DNA from: Ochotona curzoniae
Lineage: Eukaryota > Chordata > Mammalia > Lagomorpha > Ochotonidae
Assembly (NCBI RefSeq): GCF_017591425.1
Contig: NW_024465751.1
Span: forward strand, 6,510,001-6,574,000
Direction of reading: 5' to 3'
Length of the DNA: 64,000 nucleotides
Below are positions 23,530-34,258 of this stretch, one piece after another (the stretch's first letter is position 1; every line of letters starts with the position of its first letter). Below the pieces are notes generated by a model, which searched no databases, was not told the origin of the DNA, and saw nothing but the letters and a program-made list of their open reading frames with translations. The position numbers and the translations under genes are program-made.

Positions 23530-23905
23530 AATAAGGCACACACACAAAAAAATGGGAAATTATCCACATGCAAGAATTGAAATAAACTGTATCATCATAA
23601 TGTCCATATTACACAAAACAATTTACGGATTCAGTGAGATTCTAAACAATAATATTGATTCTGAGATTTGGACAAAATGTCCCTAAAATTCATATGAAAA
23701 CATAGAAGACTCAGATCAGCTAAAACAAATTTTTAGGATTAAATAAAGCTGGTGGCATGAAAATGCCAAATTTAAACACATGTTACAGGTTGCATTCAAA
23801 CAAAATAACCTGGTACTGCCACAAGACTAGACATGTGGAACAGTGAAACAGATTAGAGGGAAAATGTAGGAGCATAATCCAAGCAAATTATAATTATAAT
23901 CTGTG
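23530..23905 (+). repeat. L1 ORF2 fragment, plus orientation
   Basis: It follows the L1 ORF2 reverse-transcriptase downstream region: 'aatgtccatattacacaaaacaatttacggattcagtgagattctaaac', 'aaattcatatgaaaacatagaagactcagatcagctaaaacaa', 'gctggtggcatgaaaatgccaaatttaaacacatgttacaggttgcattcaaacaaaataacctggtactgcc' and 'gtggaacagtgaaacagattag'. It faces away from the adjacent 3'UTR fragment. Confidence 0.85.
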
Positions 23906-24455
23906 TTGCCAAATCATGTCTAGTGTAGCTGGGCAGAGCTGAATCCTATTTGAGTATTTGGTGACGTACATTAATAAGTCTGTGTATCTGTTACTCCAAA
24001 AAAGGCCAGTACTATTACTGCAAGTCAAATTGTAGAGAAACTTGTAAATTGAACAAAAAGCATGTCCATCCAATAGAAGATGCTTAATATGTTGCAATAA
24101 CACTTCTTCCCCCAATGTCAGGCTACATTTATTTATTTATTTGCTGTGAGCTAATCCCAAAAATGTGTTCTGGCCAAGTTGTTTAGCTTTGCTCCATAAT
24201 TTCTCAAAATAGTTACAATAATGCAGTTTTTCTGTTGAGTAATGTTTTACATTTAGGAAAATGACTTTACATACAGCCTTTATTTGATTATGTATAACTC
24301 AAGGACAGAAATTAATTTCCTTTTATGTACAAAGGTTCTGATAACTAAAGTACAAGCGGCTGATTGATACTGCCCTTATTGTACATAATGATCAGTTTGT
24401 CCTATGTTTCTAACTTCTTGGCACTTTGAAATGATTTTTGTATAAATATGCTCTA
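23906..24455. other. Non-coding stretch
   Basis: AT-rich sequence with no gene recognised. Confidence 0.35.
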
Positions 24456-24459
24456 ATAG

Positions 24460-24768
24460 TATTTAGACAAGAAACAGAGAGGGAGAGAGAGCAAGCGCAA
24501 AAGAAATCTCCCATCCAGTGGTTCAATGTTTAAATGATTGCAACAGCAAAAGCTGTGCTAGGACAGAAGCCTGGAGCCAGGAATACTGTCCAGGTCTCCC
24601 ACATAAGTGACAGGAAGCCAGTCTTCTAAGCCATGTCCACTACCTTCCAGGATCCACAATAGCAAGAAGCAAAGTGAAGTATGGAACCCAGATGTTCTGG
24701 CACAGGGCACGGGTATCCCAACCAGCCTCTTAAACACAACACAGAGCCAGAGGTCTACCCTAGACTTT
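24460..24768 (-). repeat. Older lagomorph C-type SINE
   Basis: Diverged minus-strand copy: 'gaaacagagagggagagagagcaagcgcaaaagaaatctcccatcc' (tail side), 'gcctggagccaggaatactgtccaggtctcccacataagtgacagg' (core), 'acgggtatcccaaccagcctcttaaacacaacacagagcc' (head). Confidence 0.8.
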
Positions 24769-25880
24769 ATTTTGTGATTCTGTAACACATGGTTGTAGTA
24801 AGTTCAATCATTCCTCCTCTTGTGTGGGATAGCAGTGGTTGAGAGCGCTGCAGGAGACGGCCTCCGGGACCACAGGTGGTGGCTTTTGGAGAGGGATTTC
24901 TGCCCCAGATCCTGACCATGTCATCTGGCCAAAGTCCTTTCTTCTACTCATCAGATACAGCATTACTCTAAACCAGACTGTTTTCTTTGTAATTAAGGAG
25001 TTTGCAATGGTCACAACGTGTTCATCATCCTGTTTGTTGTTCCAGGAAAAACACCTTGCTGCAGGTGCCCTTTGTCCCACTGTGTTATCTTTGGCCTGTC
25101 TAGGAGGTGAAGGAAAACTTGATTGCATATGCAGTTCTCATTTCATTACTTCTTGGTGAGCCTGAGTTCTCACTTTAAGAATTGGAAAGGTGAACATTGC
25201 CTAAGAATATTCAAGAGTTTGCTGAAGGCAAACTGAGAGGAAGGCAAATTTTGCCTTTTTTCCATCCAATCTACATCAGTGAATATATATTTACTGGTAT
25301 TACTAAAAATTTCCAGCCTCAATACTACTTAAAATTATTTTTCTTCCATTTAAATACTCTTTTTGAGACCCTATTTTGTGAATATATTTGTACTTTCTGT
25401 TGCGCATCTAAAGAAAAATGTCATTTTTATCATTAGATTCAGGGAAATAGACGCATAATAGGCAAGCAAAAGAAAGATTAAGAAAGATACTGTTTATCAT
25501 GCTAAAGGGTTTGGAATTTTTTTTCTGAGAAAAGTAACACAGGTTTTAATAAAGGCAGTAGCATTGTGAAACGTTTATTCTGAAGGTGCTTTCTAGAAGG
25601 AATGGGGAATTGTGATGACTTAAAGTAGATTTTGAAGATTGTTGAAGATGAGGTCACAGTGACCTTTAATTTATATAGATAGAGTAGAACGGAAGCGAAA
25701 GATTTCTGTAACTCCCAATAGGAAAACATGGGAAACAAGCTGGGAGAACTGCTGACAGCAGAGCTGCCGATGCTCTGGTATGATTAGAAAACATCATGCA
25801 TGCTGAAACTATTCACTAACAGAAGCAATCCAGGTCAATAATGGTTAAGAAAATCGATAATCACATTGTCTTTGAACATA
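24769..25880. other. Non-coding stretch
   Basis: Overlapping 106-codon frames lie on both strands at 24808-25159. Neither shows a known motif. Nothing else recognised. Confidence 0.35.
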
Positions 25881-25884
25881 CCTG

Positions 25885-26380
25885 CCTTGAAATTCCAATT
25901 GGACATCGAGGTACAGAATGGGAAAGGTTTAACATCTATTTTTACATATTGACAGGCAACTAGGCTTTGACAAAGATGCCAAGAACATGTGATTGCAAAA
26001 GGATAAACTTTTCGATGTGCAGAACTGGAAAAGGCAAATGTCTACATGTAAAAGAATGAAACTAGAACCACACCTCACACTGTGAGCGGAACTAACATCA
26101 AACTCTATTCATCTAACTGCTCAACTCTCAAGATCTCCAGGTTGAAAGGAAGCATGCTTTTCACCTTTAAGAATGGGGAGAGACTTTTCTCTATCAGAGT
26201 CCCAAAACACAAGAAACAAATGCAAAAAAGAAAAAGCACAAAAAAATAAGATAGGCAAACTGAACTTCATCACACTGAGGAACTTTTGCATATACAGGGA
26301 AAAAGCAAAGTAAAGAGACAACCTGCAGAATATAGGAGAAAATATTGTTCAGTTATGTATTTCACAAAGGTTTAATAATT
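25885..26380 (+). repeat. L1 ORF2 3' part (left half, split by SINE)
   Basis: It contains 'ctttgacaaagatgccaagaacatgtgattgcaaaaggataaac', then 'ccacacctcacactg', then the degraded end-of-ORF2 region with 'aaacacaagaaacaaatgcaaaaaag' and 'gataggcaaactgaacttcatcacactgaggaacttttgcatatacagg'. The same element continues after the SINE. Confidence 0.88.
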
Positions 26381-26665
26381 GGTGTGGTAGCTTAGTAGAT
26401 AAAGTCTTCACCCCATACGGGCATGGGTTTGTATCCCGATTGCTCCACTTCCCATCCAGCTTCCTGACTGTGGCCTGGGAAACCAGTGGAGGATGGCCCA
26501 AAGCCTTGGAGCCCTGCACCTGTAAGAGGCCCCTGGCTCCTGGATTTGGATGAGCTCAGTTCTAGCCATTGCAGACACTTGGGGACCAAGTGAATCGAAC
26601 CAGTGGATGGAAGGTCTTACTCTCTTTCTCTCTGTTGGTCTGCCTTTCAAATAAAATAAATGTTT
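26381..26665 (+). repeat. C-type SINE inserted in the L1
   Basis: Plus-strand copy: 'ggtgtggtagcttagtagataaagtcttc', then 'ccatccagcttcctgactgtggcctgggaaaccagtggaggatggcccaaagccttgg', then 'gaatcgaaccagtggatggaaggtcttactctc' and an AATAAA-rich tail. It interrupts an L1 and is therefore younger than it. Confidence 0.93.
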
Positions 26666-27065
26666 AAAAATAAGCTAAAAACGTGTGCTACACATCTCAC
26701 TAATGAGTATATATCCAAAGAAAATGAAGTCACTTTCATTCATCTTCAGAAAAGTCACCTTCCTGTCGTATTTACTGAAGTATTATTTACAATAGACAAG
26801 ACGTGTCCAACCACTGCTAAAGAGATAAAGATAATAATGGTATTACAGGAAACAGAGTACTGACCATCTATAAGAGGATGGGGTTGTCCTTCGCCACGGT
26901 GTGAATGGATCTGGATGTTATCACACTAAGTGAAATAATTCAAAATCAGAAGCAAATGTCATGTGAGCCTACTCATATGTGGAAAAAGCACAAAAGCATT
27001 TGATTTAATAAAAAAGTTACAAGGGTGGTCATCAGAGGTTGGAAGAAGAAGGGATTAAGGAGAGA
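26666..27065 (+). repeat. L1 3' part (right half)
   Basis: It resumes the L1 after the SINE: 'gtattatttacaatagacaagacgtgtccaacc', 'gtgtgaatggatctggatgttatcacactaagtgaaataattcaaaatcagaagcaaatgtcatgtgagcctactcatatgtgg'. This is the sequence typically at the ORF2/3'UTR junction. Confidence 0.85.
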
Positions 27066-28486
27066 CACAGAAATTTTGACTAATTGCTATATGTTTATAG
27101 TTGTTTAAAAAAAAGTTCTGGGAATCTACTGCAAAATAGGGAGATTCCAAATAATGTTAATACACTGTGTAGTTCTCTTTTAAAAATCAAACCAGATGAT
27201 AGAACTTGGGATGTTTTCACAATCATGAAATATTTTTTGGAGAGAAAACCGTACTTACTCTGATTGTATCTCACAAAGTATATGCACAGTACATGGCACT
27301 TCATAAATATGCACAATTTTCAGACATGTTTAATGTTTTTAAAAATAATTGGAGCTTAGGAGAGCCATTTAGACTGGAGATAGAGATTCAAATCTCATCA
27401 CCATGTAAGTAGTGATTAAAGCTGCTTTTTTAAAGTAGCATCAGATGTATTCTGTGTGAGAGGAGCTAGGTATAAGATAGACTCCCATGGCATGCCGAAG
27501 TTGAAGGGTGATGAAAAGAAGAACAGAAAAAGTAGTTTTCTGGTGGTACCAGGGAAACCTGGGAGGAAGGATTTTTCTGAAACAAGAGGAGAAAGCCTCT
27601 CAGACAATATATGTCAACGGAGCAGTGGGGAATCAACTCAGGTGTGAAAGGGGTCAGTTGGCTGTGCTAGTGAGTGGGTCACTGGAGACCCCAGAAGAGC
27701 AGTTTCTGCCAAGTGAGTAGGTCAAAGCCAAGGTGACAGCAGGCTGTGGAGCTAGCAAACGTTGAGCAAATGGAAGAAGGGAATGTTGACTACTCATGTG
27801 TAGATGCCAAGGCTGGGGAGTGACTTTGCTAAAGCAAACAACGTTTTGCAGTAGCAGAGATGGGACCTTGTATAACGTGGCCTGACATTAAAGCGCCCTT
27901 TGTCTCCTTCCCATCCGTTGAGTTATTTGCACATGCTAGACACTGAGTCTGTTTCCGATGCTATAGATTTGCAGACTCAGAGTGGTGATGTGCTGTCATA
28001 CAAAGCAAGTTAAGGAGAATGAGGAACAAGGAAGCTCAGAAAATGTACAGTTTGCAAGTTAACAAGCAATCCAATATTTCAGATCCTACAACAATATAAC
28101 TTCCTTAAGCCAAGTCCCTGAACCTCAATTATCACCGGGTGACATAAACATGGTTATGTGATGTCTATACATGTATTAGGTATGTTGTAGGAAGCAGTAA
28201 TATTTTATAACGGGGAATGAATATGCCTTATTTTGCTCAACAGAAAGAAGAAGCAGTATCTCTAAGTTTAAGACCGTTCCATGAAAATTTAGCTGAGAAT
28301 TTAAGGGAGCAGGGCTCAGTTTTTAAGGTATCCAGAAATGCAAGAAGAAGCCCTACCGTGATGTGTATAGATTACAAGGGGCCCATTCAGTGTTTATTTT
28401 CTTCTACTTAGTGACAAGCATATCAAGCAGAAATATAACTGATTAAAACATTTGTAAAAGACAGGTGTTCAGTATAGTAATTATGA
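27066..28486. other. Non-coding stretch
   Basis: About 27350-27410 ('gagagccatttagactggagatagagattcaaatctcatcaccatgtaag') may be a weak MIR trace. The 63-70 codon frames at 27456-27720 are lysine-rich and unrecognised. Confidence 0.35.
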
Positions 28487-28497
28487 TATTAGCTCTT

Positions 28498-28814
28498 GGA
28501 CCCGCCGCAGTAGCCTAGCAGCTAAAGTCCTAGTCTTGAACACACCAGGATCCCATAGGTGCACCGGTTCTATTCCAGCAGACCCGCTTCCCATCCAGCT
28601 CCCTGCTTGTGGCCTGGAAAAGCAGTTTAGGATGGCTCAAAACCTTGGGACTCTGCACCCATGTGGGAAACCCGCAAGGATCTCCTGTCTCCTGGCTTTA
28701 GATTGGCTCAGCTCCAGCCATTGTGGTTGCCCGGGGGTTGAATATTTGGACGGAAGATCTTCCTCTTTGTATAGCTGACTTTGCAACAAAATTAAAAAAA
28801 AATCTTTTAAAAAA
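28498..28814 (+). repeat. C-type SINE (left arm of inverted pair)
   Basis: Full-length: 'gacccgccgcagtagcctagcagctaaagtcc', B-box-like 'ccggttctattccagcag', the standard core, 'gatggctcaaaaccttggg', 'ggacggaagatcttcctctttgtatagctgac' and an A-rich tail. It is preceded by 'tattagctctt' (28487-28497), and a close match 'tatgtcagctt' follows at 28815-28825, the expected target-site duplication. Confidence 0.95.
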
Positions 28815-28825
28815 TATGTCAGCTT

Positions 28826-29156
28826 GTTTTCTTAAGTGATTTATTTTTATTGGACAGTCAGACATACAGAGAGGAGAAGAGACAGAGAGGAAGATCTTCG
28901 TCTGATGATTCACTCCCCAAGCGGCCACAATGACTGGAGCTGAGCCTATCCAAAGCTCGGAGACAGGAGCTTCTCTCAGGTCTCCCACGTGGGTGCAGGG
29001 TCCCAAGACTTTGGGCAGTCCTCTACTGCTTTCCCAGGCCACAAGCAGGGAGCTGGATGGGAAGTGCAGCAGCCGGGATTAGAACCGGCGTCCATATGGG
29101 GCCCTGGCACATTCAAGGCAAGGACTATAGTTGCTGAGCTATTTACCCAGTCCCAA
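28826..29156 (-). repeat. C-type SINE (right arm of inverted pair)
   Basis: Full-length minus-strand copy: the T-rich end at about 28840, 'gaggaagatcttcgtctgatgattcactccccaagcggcc', 'gactttgggcagtcctctactgctttcccaggccacaagcagggagctgg', then the head at the right ending 'gctatttacccagtccc'. A third target-like string 'tatcagctctt' follows at 29159-29169. Confidence 0.95.
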
Positions 29157-29169
29157 GCTATCAGCTCTT

Positions 29170-29565
29170 TAGTCAAGCCTCTTGCTTTTGTGAGCTGTAA
29201 AAGGAAGAGGTCAGGATGTAGAAACTGGACCAGTGGATGGAAAACCTTGCAACCCAAACAAACAAAATAAGTGAATTACAAAATATGGAAAGAATTCTTG
29301 GTGAGCATTGGAGCTTTATAACCTCCTTATGACCTTGAAAATCAAAGCTATATTTTTTTGAAAGAGAAGCAAGGTGACAGAAATATGATTCCACTAACTG
29401 TGCAAGTTATAGAAACTATGATTATTTCGAGATTTTCATTGGATAAACCTTGCTGTATGTAAGTTATTAGAGGTGATTTCTGTTATTTGTAACCATGTAC
29501 TAAGAGTTACTACTTATAAATAAATGTGTTTAGCAGTGTAGATACCAAAGAGTACTACAGAGCAT
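29170..29565. other. Non-coding stretch
   Basis: Nothing recognised. Confidence 0.35.
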
Positions 29566-29569
29566 TCCA

Positions 29570-29690
29570 GATGCACAGGAGTCTAGAACTGAGTCTTGAT
29601 TTTGCTATGAATTCAGGCACCAACTTATGCATATCAGCCTATCTCTTCTAACTTCATATTCCTCAACTGAACAATAGAAGCTTCCAAGTG
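29570..29690 (+). repeat. Possible MIR remnant
   Basis: 'gagtctagaactgagtcttgattttgctatgaattcaggcacc...cagcctatctcttctaacttcatattcctcaactgaacaatag' follows the MIR right half ('...agtcacttaacctctctgggcctcagtttcctcatctg'). Confidence 0.5.
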
Positions 29691-29929
29691 CTGATGCTTT
29701 TGCTCCAAACTTCTTGAAATAGTTCTCCTTTTTTATCTTTCAAAGATGCTTTTATCTGTACCCCGTTTTCATTTGGACAGATACCTCTTAAAAAATAACT
29801 GGTGAAATACATTTATATAATAGCTTAATTTCCTGCCTGCTTTCTCTCCACAACTGAATACGTATACTTTGGAGATGACTTTTCTTAGCCCTACGACTTT
29901 CCTACGGATTTCTAGAGGCCCGAAGCTTG

Positions 29930-30050
29930 CTATAGGAGGGACTTTGTATAATGGTGTAGAAACAGGCCTATCATCACCTCCATATCCCCAGTGCTCTGCA
30001 GAGTCTGCAATGCACTGGTTTTCAGTAAACGTTTGCTAAGTGAAGGGACG
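29930..30050 (-). repeat. L2 3' end remnant
   Basis: 'catcacctccatatccccagtgctctgcagagtctgcaatgcactggttttcagtaaacgtttgctaagtgaa' corresponds to the reverse complement of the L2 3' end ('...atttattgagcacctactatgtgcc'). Confidence 0.55.
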
Positions 30051-32000
30051 TCCTTGTTTTGGAGAATAAGAAATTACAGACAAGAAAAGGATAGGGCATA
30101 AACTCCTGTGACCACACTTCTCATTCTTCTACCACCTTTGCACGTACAAATGGCCCAGAAAATTTTATGTAAAATAAATCCTTGATAATCTGAAATAGAA
30201 GAGGTCACAGAAAAAAAAAAAAAGATTTAAGTTAAATGTATTCTGATTATCTTTTTCTTTTCTTTTTTATAAAGAATAGTGGGTCACTTGTTCATTGGAA
30301 ACATGGCTGTCAGCTTAAATTATGCTCTCATTTGAATAAATTGACATTGGATAATGAGATTTCACTGAATGGCAACATATATTTTTTTTCTCTGGGCTAA
30401 ATAATTCCAATTCCTCAACCTTTTCTCATGAATTCCATTTTCTAGGCTCTTAATCACTCTCTTTTTTCCTCCATGAGATTGAATAAAAATGTTAACCGGC
30501 TACAAATATGATAGGATGACTTTTATATGATCATTACTTCTATGTCCACCTGTAAATATATCATGCCATTAGTGATCCTAGCATCATATTCTGTCTTTAA
30601 TGATACGGCAGGATACTTTTCTACCTCATTAAAGTCTGGAATCCCCTCTAAGCTGATGTTAGCCTGTGGATCCATGATGTTAGCTTTACAGCTATTACCA
30701 GGTATCTAAATACTTTGCGTAAGGCAGGCGAAGCAGAAAGTTAGTAGATAGGATTTATCACATTTAAATGTGGATTTATTAATTTTTTTAAGTCATGAAC
30801 CCATCTGTTGATTGATTCATTAGATTAGAATATATTCTTTCTTATTCTGTGACAGGCTGTGTCCTAAGTATTGATATAGAGAAAATAAGGCATCCCAAAG
30901 TATTTATAGACCTAAGGATAAAGAAATTTTATAAACCAAAAATTACAATACACAATGTTCAACAGAAATATGTATGGGCCAGACACTATAGGAACACCAG
31001 GATGTTACAATACGGTTGGATGTAGGTTTTAAATGGCAATAAATGAGACTAAAATGTGGTTGAATAATTTGTGCATGATGCAATACTTACATGTGATATA
31101 GGCTAGTGATTTAAAAGGAAATATCATAGCATTGGGGATATAATTGTATCTATGTTCTTGCTATGACTATGACCATGGTTGAAGTGGAAAGCTTTCACAA
31201 TTTATCAGGCACAATGTTGCTAGCTGAAGATCGAGCAAAGAACAAGCTAAAGTTATTTCCACTTAGTTCAGGTCTAGAGGAGATAATTCTGCAGACTGAT
31301 GGATAAAACTAGAGTAACAGTCTTTTTCTACTATTGTTCTAGCTTAATTACTGACCAGAATTTTATTCTTGAAAATGTTTGCCATTCAAACGGTGATTAT
31401 ATAGTCATCCTGTAAAAGACACAGTGGTAATTACTACTGTATAGGTAGTCTGAGTGTAATGGAAGGCCTAAGAAAGAAAAATAGCACTAGGAAGAAGCTG
31501 TTGACTCAGTTGACAGAACAGTGTGTGTACGTTATAGACTATATATTTCTGTAGATTCTGAATAATGATATTCAGGTCCATCCCTTACCAGATTAAAAGC
31601 ATTCAAAGAAACTATCCAAATGGTTGTTTCAGTAGTCTAGTTCAAGCAAGCATTGCTAACTCACTTATACTGGTGTGGAAATGAAGCTGTCAAATGGAAA
31701 ATCAAGTTGTATCCATGAGAAATCACTTTTCCCAGCATTCAATTAAGAGAGACACACAATCAATAGTGAATGCCTTTAGAGAGACAGCAATATCAATGGA
31801 TTCAGAAGATGAACCAGGTTTGGACAGCTAACGTTTCTGCTGGACATCACCTGAATATCAATCTGCCTCAGAGTTACTTCCACAGCCTGGAGATAACGAA
31901 GTCAGTGTGAGTGCATTTTTAAAAAATACAGGTGAACCAGAGTGATTTGGTGCATTGCTGAGTTTTTTCCCATTTTCCAGAGTTAGATACTTTGGGGGTG
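30051..32000. other. Non-coding stretch with L2-like trace
   Basis: About 30835-30960 ('ttcttattctgtgacaggctgtgtcctaagtattgatatagagaaaataaggcatcccaaag') may be an L2 3' end on the plus strand. The remainder is AT-rich with no recognised element. Confidence 0.35.
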
Positions 32001-32004
32001 GGGG

Positions 32005-32310
32005 ATAACATTTATATTAATTTTTAAATTTAATTTGAGAGAGAGATGGAGATGATGAGAGATCTTCCACATATTGATTGATTCTCCAAATGTTTTTAAC
32101 AACTAGGGCTGGGCTAAACCAAAGCCAAAAGCCTAGAAGTGAATCCAGATCTGTTTCAGTGGCAAGAACTCAAGTAGTTAAAACATTTTCTGGTGCTACC
32201 AAATGAGGGCATGAACAGAAAGCTGGGCCAAAAGTGGAGCAGCTGGGACTTAAATACAGGCACTCTGATGTGGATTGTGGGTGTCCCAGGGAGCAAACCT
32301 TCTCCCCCAA
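32005..32310 (-). repeat. Degraded lagomorph SINE
   Basis: Old minus-strand copy: 'gagagagagatggagatgatgagagatcttccacatattgattgattctccaaatg', 'ggctgggctaaaccaaagccaaaagcctagaagtgaatccag', 'ggagcagctgggacttaaatacaggcactctgatgtggattgtgggtgtccc'. Confidence 0.75.
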
Positions 32311-32900
32311 AAAACATGAATGCATAAGCTTCAAAAGTTAAAGTAAACTTGAGGATTACATCAAGTTGGTAACATTGTACAAAACTGATATTTCACCTTT
32401 GTTTGTGGGTTTGAAAGACACCCCCTGAGTTGAGAATTATCAAGTTAGGAAATACAAGCAAAACAAAGAGGCTGAGCAGACCTGTGTCATCGTTCTCATT
32501 CTGCACTGTCTGTAAGTATAGGTCAAGGTGACAAGATGGTGATGGGAAGATGAATGGAATAGATTTTGTAAGACCAGGAAACATGGGAAAATAGTGACAT
32601 CTTTAGCATTTCCACAGACTCAGTGCTGAAGAGCGTGCTTGAGATAATATGATCCTTCTTAATTCCAACAATAACCCAGGGGAAGGTATGATATTGGGAA
32701 ATCCATGGCTCAAGAAGGATAAGTTCCATGCAATTGATGGTTCCCTTTTTCTAGCCCATTAGTTAAACTCCAGGGAATGCATCATTTGCTCTGCTCTTTC
32801 TTTTATACTTAACGTTGGTTGAAGAAAGATTTATCAGGACCAAACCTTTGATATAGCAATAAATAGCTTGACTTTGGATGGCAACATTCCATGTTAGAAA
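32311..32900. other. Non-coding stretch
   Basis: Nothing recognised. Minus frames of 63 and 68 codons overlap one another and have no features. Confidence 0.35.
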
Positions 32901-32904
32901 GCAC

Positions 32905-33135
32905 AGACTCAAGGCCCAGCTCTACACTCAAATAGAGCTTCCTACTAATAATAGCTGAAACACTTGAGTCCTCGTCCCCCATAGGAGGGACTGGTACTGA
33001 GGTCTTTGTTCCTGATTTCTACCTGATTTCGTGACTACAGTATATCTTGAACGTTTGAGAGGTGAACCAGTAGATGGGAGCTGTCTTTCTTTCTCTCACT
33101 CAATAATTAAAAATAAAGAAATAAAAATGTTATAA
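32905..33135 (+). repeat. Degraded partial SINE
   Basis: The 3' half is recognisable: 'gtgactacagtatatcttgaacgtttgagaggtgaaccagtagatgggagctgtctttctttctctcac...aataattaaaaataaag'. The head is poorly preserved. Confidence 0.6.
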
Positions 33136-33710
33136 ACCAGAGGTTCCATATGCAGACTATCATGAATTAAGGTGTTATTTTAGCCAGGAGTAGAGCATAT
33201 TGTAATAATATGTTGTAGGTTCCTTAAACATCCTCACATACTTTTTTCTGGCAAAACAAAGAAAAAATGGAAACAAAGGCTAGATTAAAGAAGATTAGCA
33301 TTCTGTTTGTAAAAGAGTAATAAGAAAGTTTATCTTGGGTTTCACTGATAAATATGTTTGGATTAAATTTGAGTAGAGGAAGAAAGAATATTCAAAGAAT
33401 TTAGTAAGTTTAAAAATTAGGGAGCCCCCTGAAGTCAACAGGGCAACACTCACAGCTCCTGCTCATCCCCTCCCCACCGTGGGGCCTACAAGCAACATAA
33501 ATACCCAGAATTCAGGAAGTGGGAATCCAGAAGCCCAGCCTGACTGTGGTTACACTTTCATACACAAACACAACGCTTTGGTGACCATGAAGTTCGCTCC
33601 CAGAGCCAAATCTATACTGAGAACCATGTGATGCGACCAACAGATACTTGCAGTATGTCATCTCAGTCCAGCAAACTGAATGCCTGTACCCTCTTTATCA
33701 GACCCCTGCG
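33136..33710. other. Unassigned stretch
   Basis: About 33420-33710 is GC-richer ('ggagccccctgaagtcaacagggc...cccctccccaccgtggggcctac') with no frame or family I recognise. Confidence 0.35.
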
Positions 33711-33711
33711 G

Positions 33712-34258
33712 TTGTCATTATAAAGGACCATGTTCTAGGTGGCATAAAACAATGGGATTTTATTCTTTCACAGTTCTGGAGGATGAAGTCTGATACTAAG
33801 GTCTCAACAAGGCCACAGCATCTCTGAAGACGCTAGGAAATTATTTCCTTGACTTTCCACTTGCTTTGACGGCTTTTCTCTGTTGCTGGCGTTCATTGGT
33901 TTGAGGCTGCATCACTCTCCTGACAGCCTCCAGTATCTCATGAATTCCTCTTCTTTGTATTTGTGTAATCTGTGCATAAAATATCACATATATATGATAT
34001 ATACTCCATATATTCTCTATATAATATAGTATAGATATATCTATATGACATAGTATGTGACATGTGTGCATATATACATATATGTAATATACCATGAGTG
34101 CATATATAATCATATATATATCCTTTTCTTGTAAGAATACCAGTCACTGGGTTTAAATCCTATCATATTCCTCTATGGCTTCATATAAAAGCTTTATTGT
34201 CAAATTAATGCATATTCAGCAGTAGACATGAATTTTGGGAGAATCCTTTTTAAACCTC
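33712..34258 (-). repeat. MLT1-type LTR remnant (ERVL-MaLR) with AT-rich expansion
   Basis: The left part 'ccatgttctaggtggcataaaacaatgggattttattctttcacagttctggaggatgaagtctgatactaagg' matches the reverse complement of the 3' end of MLT1 LTRs. The right part ('aataccagtcactgggtttaaatcctatc...gtagacatgaattttgggag') matches the 5' end. In between, 33980-34130 is a TA-rich low-complexity expansion. Only an ancient LTR is seen, with no retroviral genes. Confidence 0.65.
33980..34130. repeat. TA-rich low-complexity tract
   Basis: Alternating TA/CA/GATA-like short runs. The small minus frames over it (Y/I/H-rich) are low-complexity artefacts. Confidence 0.8.
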
